DNA from: Acidobacteriota bacterium
GTDB lineage: Bacteria; Acidobacteriota; Vicinamibacteria; Vicinamibacterales; UBA2999
Reading direction: 5' to 3'
Length of the DNA stretch: 51,783 nucleotides
Assembly: GCA_003222635.1 (NCBI GenBank)
Contig: QHWQ01000331.1
Location: 1 to 51,783, forward strand
Below, piece by piece: positions 25,719 through 34,887 of the stretch (position 1 is the stretch's first letter; every line of letters begins with the position of its first letter). The notes beneath the pieces were generated by a model. That model saw nothing but the letters and a program-made list of their open reading frames with translations. It did no database searches and was not told where the DNA came from. The translations under genes and the position numbers were made by a program.

Positions 25719-26462
25719 ATGATGGTGTTCCAGAAAGCGATTCCAAGGCGGACGTTCCTGCGCGGCGCGGGCGCGGCGCTCGCCGTGCCGATGCTGGACG
25801 CGATGGTGCCGGCGGTCGCGCGCGCCCAGGCGGCGACGGGCACCGCGAAGCGGCTGTCGTTCTTCGCCGTTCCCAACGGCATCATCATGGACCAGTGGAC
25901 GCCGGGCGCGGCGGGGACCGGCTTTCCGATCACGCCGGTGCTCGAGCCGCTGGCCGCGTTCCGCGATCGCATGGTGGTGATTGGCGGCCTCGCCAACAAC
26001 GAGGCGCGCAAGCTCGAATTCGAAATCGCCGGCGATCATCCGCGCGCGTGCAGCGCGTACCTCACCGCCACGCATCCCAAGATGACGTCGGGCGCCGACA
26101 TCCACTGCGGGGTGTCGGTCGATCAGATTGCGGCGAACGAGCTTGGCCGGCAGACGCCGCTGCCATCGCTCGAGATCGGCCTCGAGACGCCGATGATCGG
26201 CGCCTGCGAGTCCGCCTACAGCTGCGTCTACTACAACACGCTCTCGTGGAAAGGTCCGGAAACGCCGCTGCCGATGGAGAACCGGCCGCGCGCCGTGTTC
26301 GAGCGGCTGGTCGGCGACAGCACCAATCCCGCGGATCGACTGGCGCGCATCGAGGAGAACCGCAGCATCCTCGATTCGCGGAACAGCAGGCACCGCGGGA
26401 ATTGCCGGACATCGAGAAGCCGATCGGCATCCCGGAAAAGTTTTCCGACTACGCGAAGCTGA
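25719..26462 (+). pseudogene. DUF1552 family protein, N-terminal fragment (frame broken near 26378)
   Basis: The frame starts MMVFQKAIPRRTFLRGAGAA, a Tat-type signal (RRTFLRG), two bases after the DUF1592 stop. It follows the DUF1552 family (FFAVPNGIIMDQWTPG, VVIGGLANNEA, ACSAYLTATHPK, SVDQIAA, YSCVYYNTLSWKG) as far as ENRSILDS at 26378. The remaining residues to the stop at 26462 are unrelated. The family continues in the other frame from 26381. Compared with the family as I know it, about 36 residues of the helical linker that usually follow RSILDS are missing at the junction. The gene is thus deleted and frameshifted, or the assembly is wrong here. Confidence 0.85.
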
Positions 26463-26941
26463 TGCTCGATCTACAGGTGCTGGCGTTCCAGGGCGACATC
26501 ACGCGCGTCGGCACGTTCATGGTCGGCCATGAGATGGGCGGCCGCGCCTATCCGGAGCTCGGCTTCGGCGATCAGCACCACTCGCTGACGCATCATCAGG
26601 GTGACAAGGCGAAGATCGCCAAGGTCATCCAGATCAATATCTTTCACGCGCAGCTGTATCGGTACTTCCTGGAGAAGATGCGCTCCACACCGGACGGTGA
26701 CGGCTCGCTGCTCGATCGGTCGCTGCTCGTCTACGGCAGTCCGCTGAGCGACGGCAACATGCATCTGTATAAAGATCTGCCGGTCCTGCTCGTCGCGGGC
26801 GCGGCGACGAGTATCGCGGGCAACCGCCACCTCCGATTCGCCGGCGAGACGCCGATGGCGAACTTCTACCTGACGCTGCTCGACCGCATGGGCGTCACGC
26901 TCGAACGCTTCGGCGACAGCACGGGAGGGGTCTCGCTGTGA
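26381..26941 (+). pseudogene. DUF1552 family protein, C-terminal fragment
   Basis: The second frame resumes the family at EQQAPRELPDIEKPIGIPEK and continues to the end (LMLDLQVLAFQGDITRVGTF, GFGDQHHSLTHHQGD, GDGSLLDRSLLVYGSPLSDG, LLDRMGVTLERFGDSTG). It belongs with 25719-26378. The stop at 26939-26941 overlaps the GTG start of the ankyrin gene by three bases, so the operon organisation downstream of the break is intact, as would be expected if the deletion were recent or artificial. Confidence 0.83.
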
Positions 26942-28269
26942 CACGCGTCGTGCCGGCGCTCGTGTCGATGGCGCTCGTGGCGAGCGTGCCCGCCGCGGCG
27001 CGCGCGCAGGCCGACGGATCCACGCCGCTGATGCTGGCCATCGATCGCGGCGAGGAGGACGCTGCGGCACGCCTGGTGCGTTCCAACGCGAACGTCAATG
27101 CGGCCAACGAATATGGCGCGACGGCGCTCTGGGTCGCGGCCGCGAGCGGCAACGCGTCGATGGTGAAGCTGCTGCTCGACGCGCACGCGAACCCGAATGC
27201 CGCGCTGTTGTCAGGCGAGACGCCGCTGATGACCGCGATCGACAACGGCAACGCCGACACCGCGGCGCTCCTGATCGCGCACGGCGCGGACGTCAACGCC
27301 CGGGAATCGAGCGCTGGTCAGACCGCGCTCATGTGGGCCGTGGCGGATCGCGCGCCCACGCTCGTGAAGCTGCTGCTCGGCCACCGCGCCGATCCGCATG
27401 CGCGATCGATGCGCGGCTTCACGCCGCTGCTGTTTGCGGCGCAGCAGGGAGACGTCGATTCCGGCCGCCTGCTGCTCGAGGCCGGAGCGGACGTCGACGA
27501 TCGCGGCACTGCGGACCGGAAGACGGCGCTCATCATCGCGGCGGCCAGCGGGCACACGGCGTTCGCGGGCCTACTGCTCGATGCAGGCGCCAATCCCGAT
27601 CTGAGCGATGAGGCCGGGTTCACCGCCATGCACTATGCCGCGCTCGATGCCCGCGGCGCCGGCATCGTCCGCGCGCTGCTCGCGCATCACGCGAATCCGA
27701 ATCCGCGCACGACGAAAGATTCACGCGAGTACGCCTACGCCGGAGTGAACCTGGCCGGCGCGACGCCGCTCTTCTTCGCCGCGTCACGCGGCAACGTCGA
27801 GGCCGTCCGTACGCTCCTCGCCGGCGGCGCCGATCCATTCATGAAGACCGAGAAGGGCACGCCGCCTCTCGTTGTCGCCACGTGGGGCGGCAGTCCGTAT
27901 GCGGGAGACTGGACGGAGGAGGAGAAGCAGAACCTGCTCGCGGTGACACAGCTGCTGGTCGAGCGAGGCGCCGACGTCAACGCCACCGGCGAGCATGCGT
28001 GGACGCCGCTGCACGGCGCCGCCTACAAGGGGATGGACGCCGTCGCGCAGTTTCTCGTCGAGCACGGCGCACGGCTCGAGGTCTTCGATGAGTACGGCCA
28101 GACGCCGCTCAGCATCGCTAACGCCGTGATTACCGTCGGCAGCAAAGACGCGTACTACCAGAGCTCACGCGTCGTCCGGAAAAGTACTGCCGATCTGCTG
28201 GTGAAGCTCGGCGCCAAACGGCTCGCGGAATCAGGCGTCCAGATCCTGGAGTTGTTCGACAGGCGGTAA
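26938..28269 (+). CDS. Exported ankyrin-repeat protein
   Basis: Protein of 443 residues starting at a GTG within a GTGA overlap with the DUF1552 stop. A signal peptide (ALVASVPAAARAQ) is followed by about ten ankyrin repeats (G-x-TPLMxAxxxGN, LLLxxGADxNA), for example GETPLMTAIDNGNADTAALL and HAWTPLHGAAYKGMDAVAQF. Export of ankyrin proteins with DUF1592/DUF1552 is a recurrent arrangement in this phylum. The repeats presumably bind a partner protein in the periplasm, perhaps the DUF1592/DUF1552 products (inference). The last 39 bases overlap the convergent flippase-like gene. Confidence 0.88.
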   Translation: MTRVVPALVSMALVASVPAAARAQADGSTPLMLAIDRGEEDAAARLVRSNANVNAANEYGATALWVAAASGNASMVKLLLDAHANPNAALLSGETPLMTAIDNGNADTAALLIAHGADVNARESSAGQTALMWAVADRAPTLVKLLLGHRADPHARSMRGFTPLLFAAQQGDVDSGRLLLEAGADVDDRGTADRKTALIIAAASGHTAFAGLLLDAGANPDLSDEAGFTAMHYAALDARGAGIVRALLAHHANPNPRTTKDSREYAYAGVNLAGATPLFFAASRGNVEAVRTLLAGGADPFMKTEKGTPPLVVATWGGSPYAGDWTEEEKQNLLAVTQLLVERGADVNATGEHAWTPLHGAAYKGMDAVAQFLVEHGARLEVFDEYGQTPLSIANAVITVGSKDAYYQSSRVVRKSTADLLVKLGAKRLAESGVQILELFDRR

Positions 28270-29235
28270 ACGCCGCCGGCGCCGCGTGATGACCGCCATC
28301 ACCACGAGCCCGGCGGCTGCGATGACCAGGCTCCGGGCTCGCCGCACGAACGCCACCGCGAATCCGGCCGTGAGCGGCAGGCTCATGATGCCGCACACCA
28401 GCGCGTACGCCCCTTCCGAGACCCCGAGCTGCAGCGGGACGAACACGAACGCAAATTCAAAGAACTTCACCGACGCCTCGACGACGAACGCGGACCATCC
28501 TGACGCCGTTACGCCGAGCGCGCGGAACAGCCAGAACAATTCGACGACGAGCAACGCCTGAGCGGCGATCTCGATCGCCGCGACCATCACGAAGCGGCCG
28601 GGTGAATCCCGGAGCACCAACAGCAGCAGATCCTCCATCTGGTTGATCCACGTCATGTCGGGCGTGAGCCGTCCCCGCAGGACGCCGGCGCGCGCGAGCC
28701 AGGCGATGATGGTGCCGATCAGATAGAACCGCCGCGCGATCGCGATGGCGGACGCGATGAGGAACGCCGCACACGCGCACACGACCCCGATCGCGATTCC
28801 CCGCAGCATCGCCGGCGGGTCGAAGCGCACGATCAGATAGAGGAGCCCGATCACCGACATCACGGCGGTCACAAAGGTGTAGATCAGGTACTCGGTGAGC
28901 GTGGCGGCGAACCCTTCCCGCAGCGTCAGGCCGCGCCGCGTCAGCAGCCACGCCTTCGTCGGTTCCGCGACGATAGGGCCCGTGAATGTCAGCGACTGAA
29001 TCGCTTCGCCGGACAGGCGGATGGCGAGCGCGTCACGATAGCGCAGGATGCCAGCGCGCAGGACGCACGCGCGCAACGCGAGCGCCCGCACCACCTGGTG
29101 CGCTCCGCCAAGGCACAGGACCGGCAGGACGTACCAGCGGATGCGGCCGACCGCATCGATGATCTGCGCCGGTCCGAGACGCCACAACAGCGCGCCAAGG
29201 AGGACGGCGCCGGCGATCAGGAAAGCGATCCGCAT
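28231..29235 (-). CDS. Flippase-like membrane protein (lysylphosphatidylglycerol synthase TM-region family)
   Basis: Integral membrane protein of 334 residues with about eight hydrophobic segments. Segments such as FTGPIVAEPTKAWLLTRRGL, LTEYLIYTFVTAVMSV and FVPLQLGVSEGAYALVCGI match the flippase-like domain related to the membrane part of MprF (PF03706-type). Standalone members are often called lipid flippases or glycosyltransferase-associated, without proof of substrate. No strong ribosome site precedes the ATG at 29235. Its stop lies inside the convergent ankyrin gene; such an overlap is unusual and could mark a missing stretch at the junction. Confidence 0.8.
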   Translation of the reverse strand: MRIAFLIAGAVLLGALLWRLGPAQIIDAVGRIRWYVLPVLCLGGAHQVVRALALRACVLRAGILRYRDALAIRLSGEAIQSLTFTGPIVAEPTKAWLLTRRGLTLREGFAATLTEYLIYTFVTAVMSVIGLLYLIVRFDPPAMLRGIAIGVVCACAAFLIASAIAIARRFYLIGTIIAWLARAGVLRGRLTPDMTWINQMEDLLLLVLRDSPGRFVMVAAIEIAAQALLVVELFWLFRALGVTASGWSAFVVEASVKFFEFAFVFVPLQLGVSEGAYALVCGIMSLPLTAGFAVAFVRRARSLVIAAAGLVVMAVITRRRRRLPPVEQLQDLDA

Positions 29236-29323
29236 TGCGTGAAGGCTACCGGCCCCTATGATGACCCGCTACCAGCGCGCGTGAAGGCGCTAGAATCAGC
29301 GCGCTCAGGCTGAGGAGGACCGA

Positions 29324-30013
29324 ATGTCGAAGCTGATTTCTCGCCGCGAGTTGCTGAAGCGGGCTGGCGTGGCGGGAGTCGCGGCCGTCGTGCCGGTCAC
29401 TGCGGACAAGCGTCCGCAGCAGGGCCCGGCGTTTGCGGCGCCGCAAGCGGCGGCCGCACGCGAACCGCTCGAGCATCTGACGGCGATGGAATCGGATGTG
29501 CTCGAAGCGATCGTCGCGCGGCTGATTCCGAGCGACGCACGTGGCCCGGGCGCGAAGGAAGCGCGAGCGGCACACTACATCGACCGGGCACTGGGCGGTG
29601 CGCTCGCCTCGTCTCGAACGCTCTACGCCGCCGGCCTCGCCGCCGTCGAGGAGGTCGCGCAATCGTTTCGCGGGAAAGCCTTCAAGGATCTTCTTCCCGA
29701 CGAACAGGACGACATTCTGTCCCGCTTCGACTCGGGCACGGTTCAAGGTTTCGCCGACGCGGCAGCGTTCTTCGCGGTGGTGAGAGCACACACGCTCCAG
29801 GGAACCTTCTGCGATCCGTACTACGGAGGCAATGCCGGCTTCGTCGGATGGGATTTGATCGGATATCCAGGCGTGCGAACGCTCGTCACGCCAGACGAAC
29901 AGCGGCTCGGCGCGGACGTGCCGTTCAATCGCAAGTCGGCGTACGACTACGAGATGTTCACGAAGGCCGTCGCCAGCGCCGCACCGATGGGAGCGATCAC
30001 CCATGGCGACTAG
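29324..30013 (+). CDS. Gluconate 2-dehydrogenase subunit 3 family protein
   Basis: Protein of 229 residues with a Tat signal (SRRELLKRAGVAGVAAVVPV). The mature part follows the subunit 3 pattern: LTAMESDVLEAIVARLIPSD, ARAAHYIDRAL, DEQDDILSRFDSG, RAHTLQGTFCDPYYGGNAGF, VGWDLIGYPGVR. The family forms the small subunit of membrane-bound or periplasmic sugar dehydrogenases and helps export the flavoprotein through Tat. GAGGAGG at 29312-29318 supports the ATG. The stop overlaps the GMC gene by 11 bases, so the two are translationally coupled partners. No dedicated cytochrome subunit gene follows. Confidence 0.88.
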   Translation: MSKLISRRELLKRAGVAGVAAVVPVTADKRPQQGPAFAAPQAAAAREPLEHLTAMESDVLEAIVARLIPSDARGPGAKEARAAHYIDRALGGALASSRTLYAAGLAAVEEVAQSFRGKAFKDLLPDEQDDILSRFDSGTVQGFADAAAFFAVVRAHTLQGTFCDPYYGGNAGFVGWDLIGYPGVRTLVTPDEQRLGADVPFNRKSAYDYEMFTKAVASAAPMGAITHGD

Positions 30014-31721
30014 ACTGAGAGAAACCGACGTCGTCATTGTCGGCCTCGGCGCGGTCGGAGGCATCGCCGCGCTCCCGCTGACGCAGGCGGGGCTCGAGGT
30101 CATCGGACTGGAAGCCGGCACCTGGCTCACGAAGCGTGACTTCGCTCCCGACGAGCTCCGGAACAACTATCGCGGCTGGCCGCAGTCGGCGCAGAAAGCG
30201 AATCGGGAGATTCCCACGCATCGGCCGACGGCGGCGTCGCCGCCATTCCCGCGGCTGGCGATTCATCCGATGATGAACGCCGTCGGCGGCACCTCGCTCC
30301 ATTACTGGGCCCAGAGCTGGCGGCTGAACCCGTGGGACTTCAAGGTGGTGAGCGAAACGAAGCGCCGGTACGGCTCGGCGCGCATACCAGGCGGCTCGAC
30401 GGTCGAGGACTGGCCGTTTGGCTATGAGGAGCTCGAGCCCTACTACGACAAAGTTGAAGTCGAGATCGGCGTCTCGGGTGCCGCAGGCAACGTGAACGGC
30501 GCCGTCGACCGGCGCGGAAACGTGTTCGAGGGGCCGCGGCGCCGCGAGTATCCAATGCCTCCGCTTCGCGGCACCGGTTTCACCGACCTCATGGCGGCGG
30601 CGGCGCGAACGCTCGGCTGGCATCCGTTTCCAGGGCCGGCCGCCGTCAATTCGCGCCTCTACCAGAATCGCTCTGGATGCATGTATCACGGGTTCTGCAA
30701 CCGGGGTGGATGCCATGTCGATGCGAAGGGTTCGACGGCGGTCACCACAATCCCGAAAGCGCAGGCGACCGGGCGGCTCAAGGTCGTGACCCGCGCCCAC
30801 GTGACGACGATCGATTCGGACGGCGACGGCCGCGTGACCGGCGTGACGTACCTCGTCGACGGCATGGAATATCAGCAGCCGGCAAAGGTCGTCCTGCTCG
30901 CGAGCTACACATACGAGAACGTCAGGGTCCTCCTGCTGTCGAAGTCGAAGGCGTATCCGAACGGGCTGTCGAACAACCACGGGCAGGTCGGCAGGCACTA
31001 CTTCAGTCACAACCAGACCGCCGGCGTGTCAGCGCTCTTTCCCTGGAACACGAACAGCTGGTACGGCCTGCCTGCACAGGGCACGGCCGTCGATGACTGG
31101 GCCGACGACAACTTCGATCACTCGGCGCTCGACTTCGTCGGCGGCGGGAATCTCTGGGTGTACTCGGACAGGCGGCCGATTGCCGCGGCCAGCATGAGCA
31201 CGTTCGGCAAAACGGGAAGGTCGTGGGGCTCGGAGTGGAAGGCGTTCGTCAAGGAGAACGCCGATCGGACCAACACCTCCTATCTCCAGAAGACGACGCT
31301 GCCGTACGAGGCGAACTACCTGGATCTCGATCCCGTCGTGAAAGACCCGCTGGGCTTCAACGTCTGTCGCATCACCGCGGAGTACAAGGAGAACGAACGG
31401 AAGATCGCCCTGTTCATCCAGGACAAGATGGAACAGTGGTACCGGGCAGCCGGTGCCGTCGCCGTCGAGCGCGCGCCCGTCGGTCCGATGGGACCCTCGA
31501 CGCATGCGTACGGCGGCACGCGTATGGGCGACAATCCGCAGACGAACGTCGTCGATCGGTGGGGATTCTCACACGAGGCGGCCAACCTGGGAGTTCTGGG
31601 CGCTTCGACGATGGGGACGAGCGGCGCGCGCAACCCGACGCTGACGGCGCAGGCGCTCGCATGGCGCACCGCCGATCACCTTGCAAAGAGCTTCAACGCG
31701 ATCGCGCGACGAAGGCTTTGA
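30003..31721 (+). CDS. GMC family oxidoreductase (gluconate dehydrogenase large-subunit type)
   Basis: Flavoprotein of 572 residues. An N-terminal dinucleotide fold (VVIVGLGAVGGIAALPLTQA, ending VIGLEAG) binds FAD. NAVGGTSLHYWAQSWRLNP and a GCMYHGFCNRGGC cysteine segment follow, the latter usual in this clade. The C-terminus has STHAYGGTRMGDNPQTNVVD and LGASTMGTSGARNPTLTAQA, the GMC_oxred_C region. It probably oxidises a sugar or alcohol in the periplasm, exported together with the Tat-signal subunit encoded just upstream. The sugar cannot be named. GGGAG lies before the ATG inside the upstream gene. Confidence 0.9.
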   Translation: MATRLRETDVVIVGLGAVGGIAALPLTQAGLEVIGLEAGTWLTKRDFAPDELRNNYRGWPQSAQKANREIPTHRPTAASPPFPRLAIHPMMNAVGGTSLHYWAQSWRLNPWDFKVVSETKRRYGSARIPGGSTVEDWPFGYEELEPYYDKVEVEIGVSGAAGNVNGAVDRRGNVFEGPRRREYPMPPLRGTGFTDLMAAAARTLGWHPFPGPAAVNSRLYQNRSGCMYHGFCNRGGCHVDAKGSTAVTTIPKAQATGRLKVVTRAHVTTIDSDGDGRVTGVTYLVDGMEYQQPAKVVLLASYTYENVRVLLLSKSKAYPNGLSNNHGQVGRHYFSHNQTAGVSALFPWNTNSWYGLPAQGTAVDDWADDNFDHSALDFVGGGNLWVYSDRRPIAAASMSTFGKTGRSWGSEWKAFVKENADRTNTSYLQKTTLPYEANYLDLDPVVKDPLGFNVCRITAEYKENERKIALFIQDKMEQWYRAAGAVAVERAPVGPMGPSTHAYGGTRMGDNPQTNVVDRWGFSHEAANLGVLGASTMGTSGARNPTLTAQALAWRTADHLAKSFNAIARRRL

Positions 31722-31815
31722 ACCACGAAGTTCGCGAAGATCACGAAGAACAAACTTTTAGAGAAAAGCCTTCTTCGTGACCTTCGTGCACGCGCGCGAA
31801 AGCGCGCCTCCGTGG
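31722..31815. repeat. CTTCGTG-type 9-bp repeats and GNRA hairpin between convergent genes
   Basis: The gap holds CGAAG-spaced 9-bp units on the left (CACGAAGTT, CGCGAAGAT, CACGAAGAA) and the inverted CTTCGTGAC, CTTCGTGCA units on the right, so the block folds into a long imperfect hairpin. Inside it GCGCGC (31792-31797), GAAA and GCGCGC (31802-31807) form a perfect 6-bp stem with a tetraloop. It lies between two convergent stops and may serve as a bidirectional terminator. Confidence 0.65.
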
Positions 31816-34725
31816 TTAGAAGGTCGCGCGGAATCCCAGCTGCATCATCCGCGGCTGGTAGACGAGGCTCGTGCTCGGAATCGGCAGCCCGTAAGCCGCG
31901 TTGCTCTCCCGCACCTCGTAGGTTCCGTAGTTCTCGTGGTTGAACAGGTTATAGGCCTCGAGGATACCCGCGAGCGACACCTTTCCATTGACGCGGATGC
32001 GCTGCTGCAGGCGGAGATCCACACGGTGGATTGACCCGCCGATGAACGAGTTCCGCGGGACGATCGTGCCGTCGGGACGCAGGCGGTCGCACCCCTGTCC
32101 GCACTGCCGCAGGTCGCCGCCGTACGAGTTCCCGAACCGCTGACCGGAGCCGTAGAAGTACAGCCCGCTCAACTGGAGACCGCGCCCGACTTCCCAGATG
32201 CCGTTGAACGTTCCACGGTTCCGCTGGTCAGTGGTGCCGAGCGAGTACTCGCCGCCGAGATCCGGCGCGACCGGGAACGGGACGACATGCGTACCGCTCA
32301 CGGCCGGCGCGGAACTGTCGTAGAGCCACGACAGCGTGTAAGTGCCCGACGCCTGCCACCTGTGACTCAACCGCTTCGTGAACGCCGTCTGCAGCGAGTG
32401 TGAATTGGAGCGGCCGCCCATCACATTCATCGCGAGCGCGCCGAAGTCCTGGAACGGCCGTTTGCTGATGTCGGTGAACGGATAGTTCACACCGGTCACG
32501 GGGTCGTAGCTGAGATTGATGTTGTTCAACTGCGTGCCCTGCGTCGTCCGCTCGTCGCGGCCGCCGACGAAGACGTAGTCCGCTTCGATGCCCACCGTGG
32601 GGCTCAATTGTCGCTGCATGCCGAGTGACGCCTGATGGCTGTACGGCATCCTGGTGAACTCCGCTGGAGGCGCGAGGAAATCCTGGCCGGTGTCGCGCCG
32701 CACGCACGTCGCCGTCCGCGCCGTCGAGCAGAACCGCGCTTCGAGCTGCGCCTGGGTCGGCCATGGGCCATTGAACGGGTTCAAGGCAAAGTCCGGACGG
32801 CCATCGTTCTGCACTTCCACGACCGCCGACCGCGTGATGCCCGCCATCTGACCGGCCAGCCCGGTGATCAGATCGCCGTAATACCGGCCGTAGCCGCCGC
32901 GAATGACCGTCGACGGCGTGAGGGTGTACGCGAAACCGAGCCGCGGCTGGAAGTTGTTGAGGTCGTTCGGACGATCGGCCTGGACGATCGGCTCGAGGCC
33001 GTAATGATTGGCCCAGACGTTCAGCGCGGCGTCGTAGCGCAGACCGAGATTCAGCGTCAGCTTCGACGTGATCGCCCAGTCGTCCTGCATCCAGCCCGCA
33101 TAGTTGTACTCGGGCATCGCGTTTCGGAAGTTTCCGTTGCCGAAGTTATACCGCCTGGTAATGGGCGACAGTGCCGCAAGGTTCCACGTCGACACGTCAT
33201 TCCAGACGGGAAGCAGCGCTTCGATGTTGGCGGGAACGGGCCCGTTCTGGGCGTCGATATTCCCCATGCAATAGCGGCAGCTGAACGCCGCGTTGATGGC
33301 GTACAGGTCCTCCGCGCCCAGCTTCATGTCGTGCCGGCCACCCTTGTCGAACGAGATCGTCAAGTCGTCGCGAAGCTGGTAGACGTTGGCGCTGTTGTTC
33401 TGCGGCGTCCGGACGTTGCCGCCGACCGCGAACCCTCTGAACGTGATGCGCGGGTGCCCGTACACGATGCCATTGGCCGCCTGCGGGTGGTCGGGCCGGT
33501 AGGTGTAGTTGCTGGACTGGTAGAGGTGGCTGTTGAACCCTGCCTTGACCTCGTTCACCATCCGGTTCGACACGACATGCGTCATGCTCGCAAAAATTTC
33601 GTCGCTGCGGCGCTTGAAGTTCTCCACGGCCGCGGGATGGCTGCCGACCTGTGTGCTCTGCAGCTCGTACGGGTTGTGGTAGGTGAAGTCGTTCCCACGC
33701 ACCATCACCCGCGTACGCGATGACAGTTGGTAGTCGAGACGGAGTCCGGACATGTTGGTTCGCTTCGTCCCCGTGAGCGCGACGTTGAATTTTGGATACG
33801 GCGTGTTGAACGTCAGCGTCCCCGGCTCGCGCTCGAACTCGTAATTGGCGAAGAAGTGGAGCCGGTCCCGGAGGATCGGCCCGCCGTAGGTCGCGCTCAT
33901 CTGCTGATTGGAATACGGCAGCACCTTGCCGGCGATGAAGTCCTTGGCGTTGAACGCATCGTCACGGAAGTAGCCTGAAAACGAGCCGGACGCGACGTTG
34001 CTGCCTGACCGCGTGATCGCGTTCACCTGCAGGCCGGTCGAGCGTCCCTGCGTCGCGTCGAACCGGCTGGCGAGGAACTGGAACTCCGCGATCGCGTCGC
34101 GGCTGAATCGCGGCTGGCCGCGGTTGCCGCCCTGCGCGACCGACACTTCCTGACCGTCCATGTTCAGCTGGAACTCGCGATTGCCGTTGCGTTCGCCGGT
34201 TGTCGGTCCCAGGTCCGTCGCATTGGCGCGCATCCCGGGCGCGAGCGTGGAGAGCGAGAGCCAGTCGCGCCCGTTGACGGGCAGCTCCTGCGTCTGCCGT
34301 GGATCGACATTGCCGCCGATGCTCGACGTCGTCGTGCTGATGAGCGGCGCCTCTTCGGTCACCGTGACCGACTCCTGCAGCGCGGCTGGCGACATCTGCA
34401 GGTTCACGGTGGCCTGCTGACCGACGAGAATCTCGAGCTCCCGCCGCATCACGGCCCCGAAGCCGGGCAGCCTCGCGTTGATCTGGTACACGCCGGCGCG
34501 GACGGCCATGCGGAACGTACCGCGCTCGTTGGTCACGGCCTCGAAGGTGTTGCCCGAGGCTTCGTGCACGGCGGTGATCGAGACTCCGGGCAGGATGCCA
34601 CCCGTTGAATCGCTGATCGTTCCGGTGATAGTCGCCTCCTGGGCAAACGCGGCGACGGGCAGCGCAACCATCGCGCTGAGGACGACGAGACGTCTCAGAA
34701 CGCTCCGACTGACAACACGGAACAT
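31816..34725 (-). CDS. TonB-dependent receptor with carboxypeptidase-regulatory-like domain
   Basis: Outer-membrane receptor of 969 residues. AGGAGG six bases upstream fixes the ATG at 34725 (MFRVVSRS); a longer frame upstream to 34998 runs antisense into the carbamoyltransferase and is not real. The signal peptide ends at AAFAQ, followed by the carboxypeptidase-regulatory-like domain (TGGILPGVSITAVHEASG), a plug with QELPVNGRDWLSLSTLAPGM and a barrel ending GFRATF. It is the closest relative of the truncated receptor at 1-332. It lies next to the sugar dehydrogenase pair and is divergent from the carbamoyltransferase. The ligand is unknown. Confidence 0.93.
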   Translation of the reverse strand: MFRVVSRSVLRRLVVLSAMVALPVAAFAQEATITGTISDSTGGILPGVSITAVHEASGNTFEAVTNERGTFRMAVRAGVYQINARLPGFGAVMRRELEILVGQQATVNLQMSPAALQESVTVTEEAPLISTTTSSIGGNVDPRQTQELPVNGRDWLSLSTLAPGMRANATDLGPTTGERNGNREFQLNMDGQEVSVAQGGNRGQPRFSRDAIAEFQFLASRFDATQGRSTGLQVNAITRSGSNVASGSFSGYFRDDAFNAKDFIAGKVLPYSNQQMSATYGGPILRDRLHFFANYEFEREPGTLTFNTPYPKFNVALTGTKRTNMSGLRLDYQLSSRTRVMVRGNDFTYHNPYELQSTQVGSHPAAVENFKRRSDEIFASMTHVVSNRMVNEVKAGFNSHLYQSSNYTYRPDHPQAANGIVYGHPRITFRGFAVGGNVRTPQNNSANVYQLRDDLTISFDKGGRHDMKLGAEDLYAINAAFSCRYCMGNIDAQNGPVPANIEALLPVWNDVSTWNLAALSPITRRYNFGNGNFRNAMPEYNYAGWMQDDWAITSKLTLNLGLRYDAALNVWANHYGLEPIVQADRPNDLNNFQPRLGFAYTLTPSTVIRGGYGRYYGDLITGLAGQMAGITRSAVVEVQNDGRPDFALNPFNGPWPTQAQLEARFCSTARTATCVRRDTGQDFLAPPAEFTRMPYSHQASLGMQRQLSPTVGIEADYVFVGGRDERTTQGTQLNNINLSYDPVTGVNYPFTDISKRPFQDFGALAMNVMGGRSNSHSLQTAFTKRLSHRWQASGTYTLSWLYDSSAPAVSGTHVVPFPVAPDLGGEYSLGTTDQRNRGTFNGIWEVGRGLQLSGLYFYGSGQRFGNSYGGDLRQCGQGCDRLRPDGTIVPRNSFIGGSIHRVDLRLQQRIRVNGKVSLAGILEAYNLFNHENYGTYEVRESNAAYGLPIPSTSLVYQPRMMQLGFRATF

Positions 34726-34887
34726 GGAAATCCTCCTGTCGCGAACTCGAAAGGTTGCCGAGTGACGACCGTGGGTTCTGGCTGCCGGGCACTGGCGTGC
34801 CCGTTGTCCCTTGCAACAGCCCCAACTCCGGAGGGGTAGGCGTCGACGACGAAAAACGGCTAAAGGATACGCCATACTAGCCAGCCG

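Noticed and set aside
34726..34887. A riboswitch in the divergent gap before the carbamoyltransferase
   Set aside because: Short GC-rich palindromes are present, but no arrangement matches a riboswitch class that I know.
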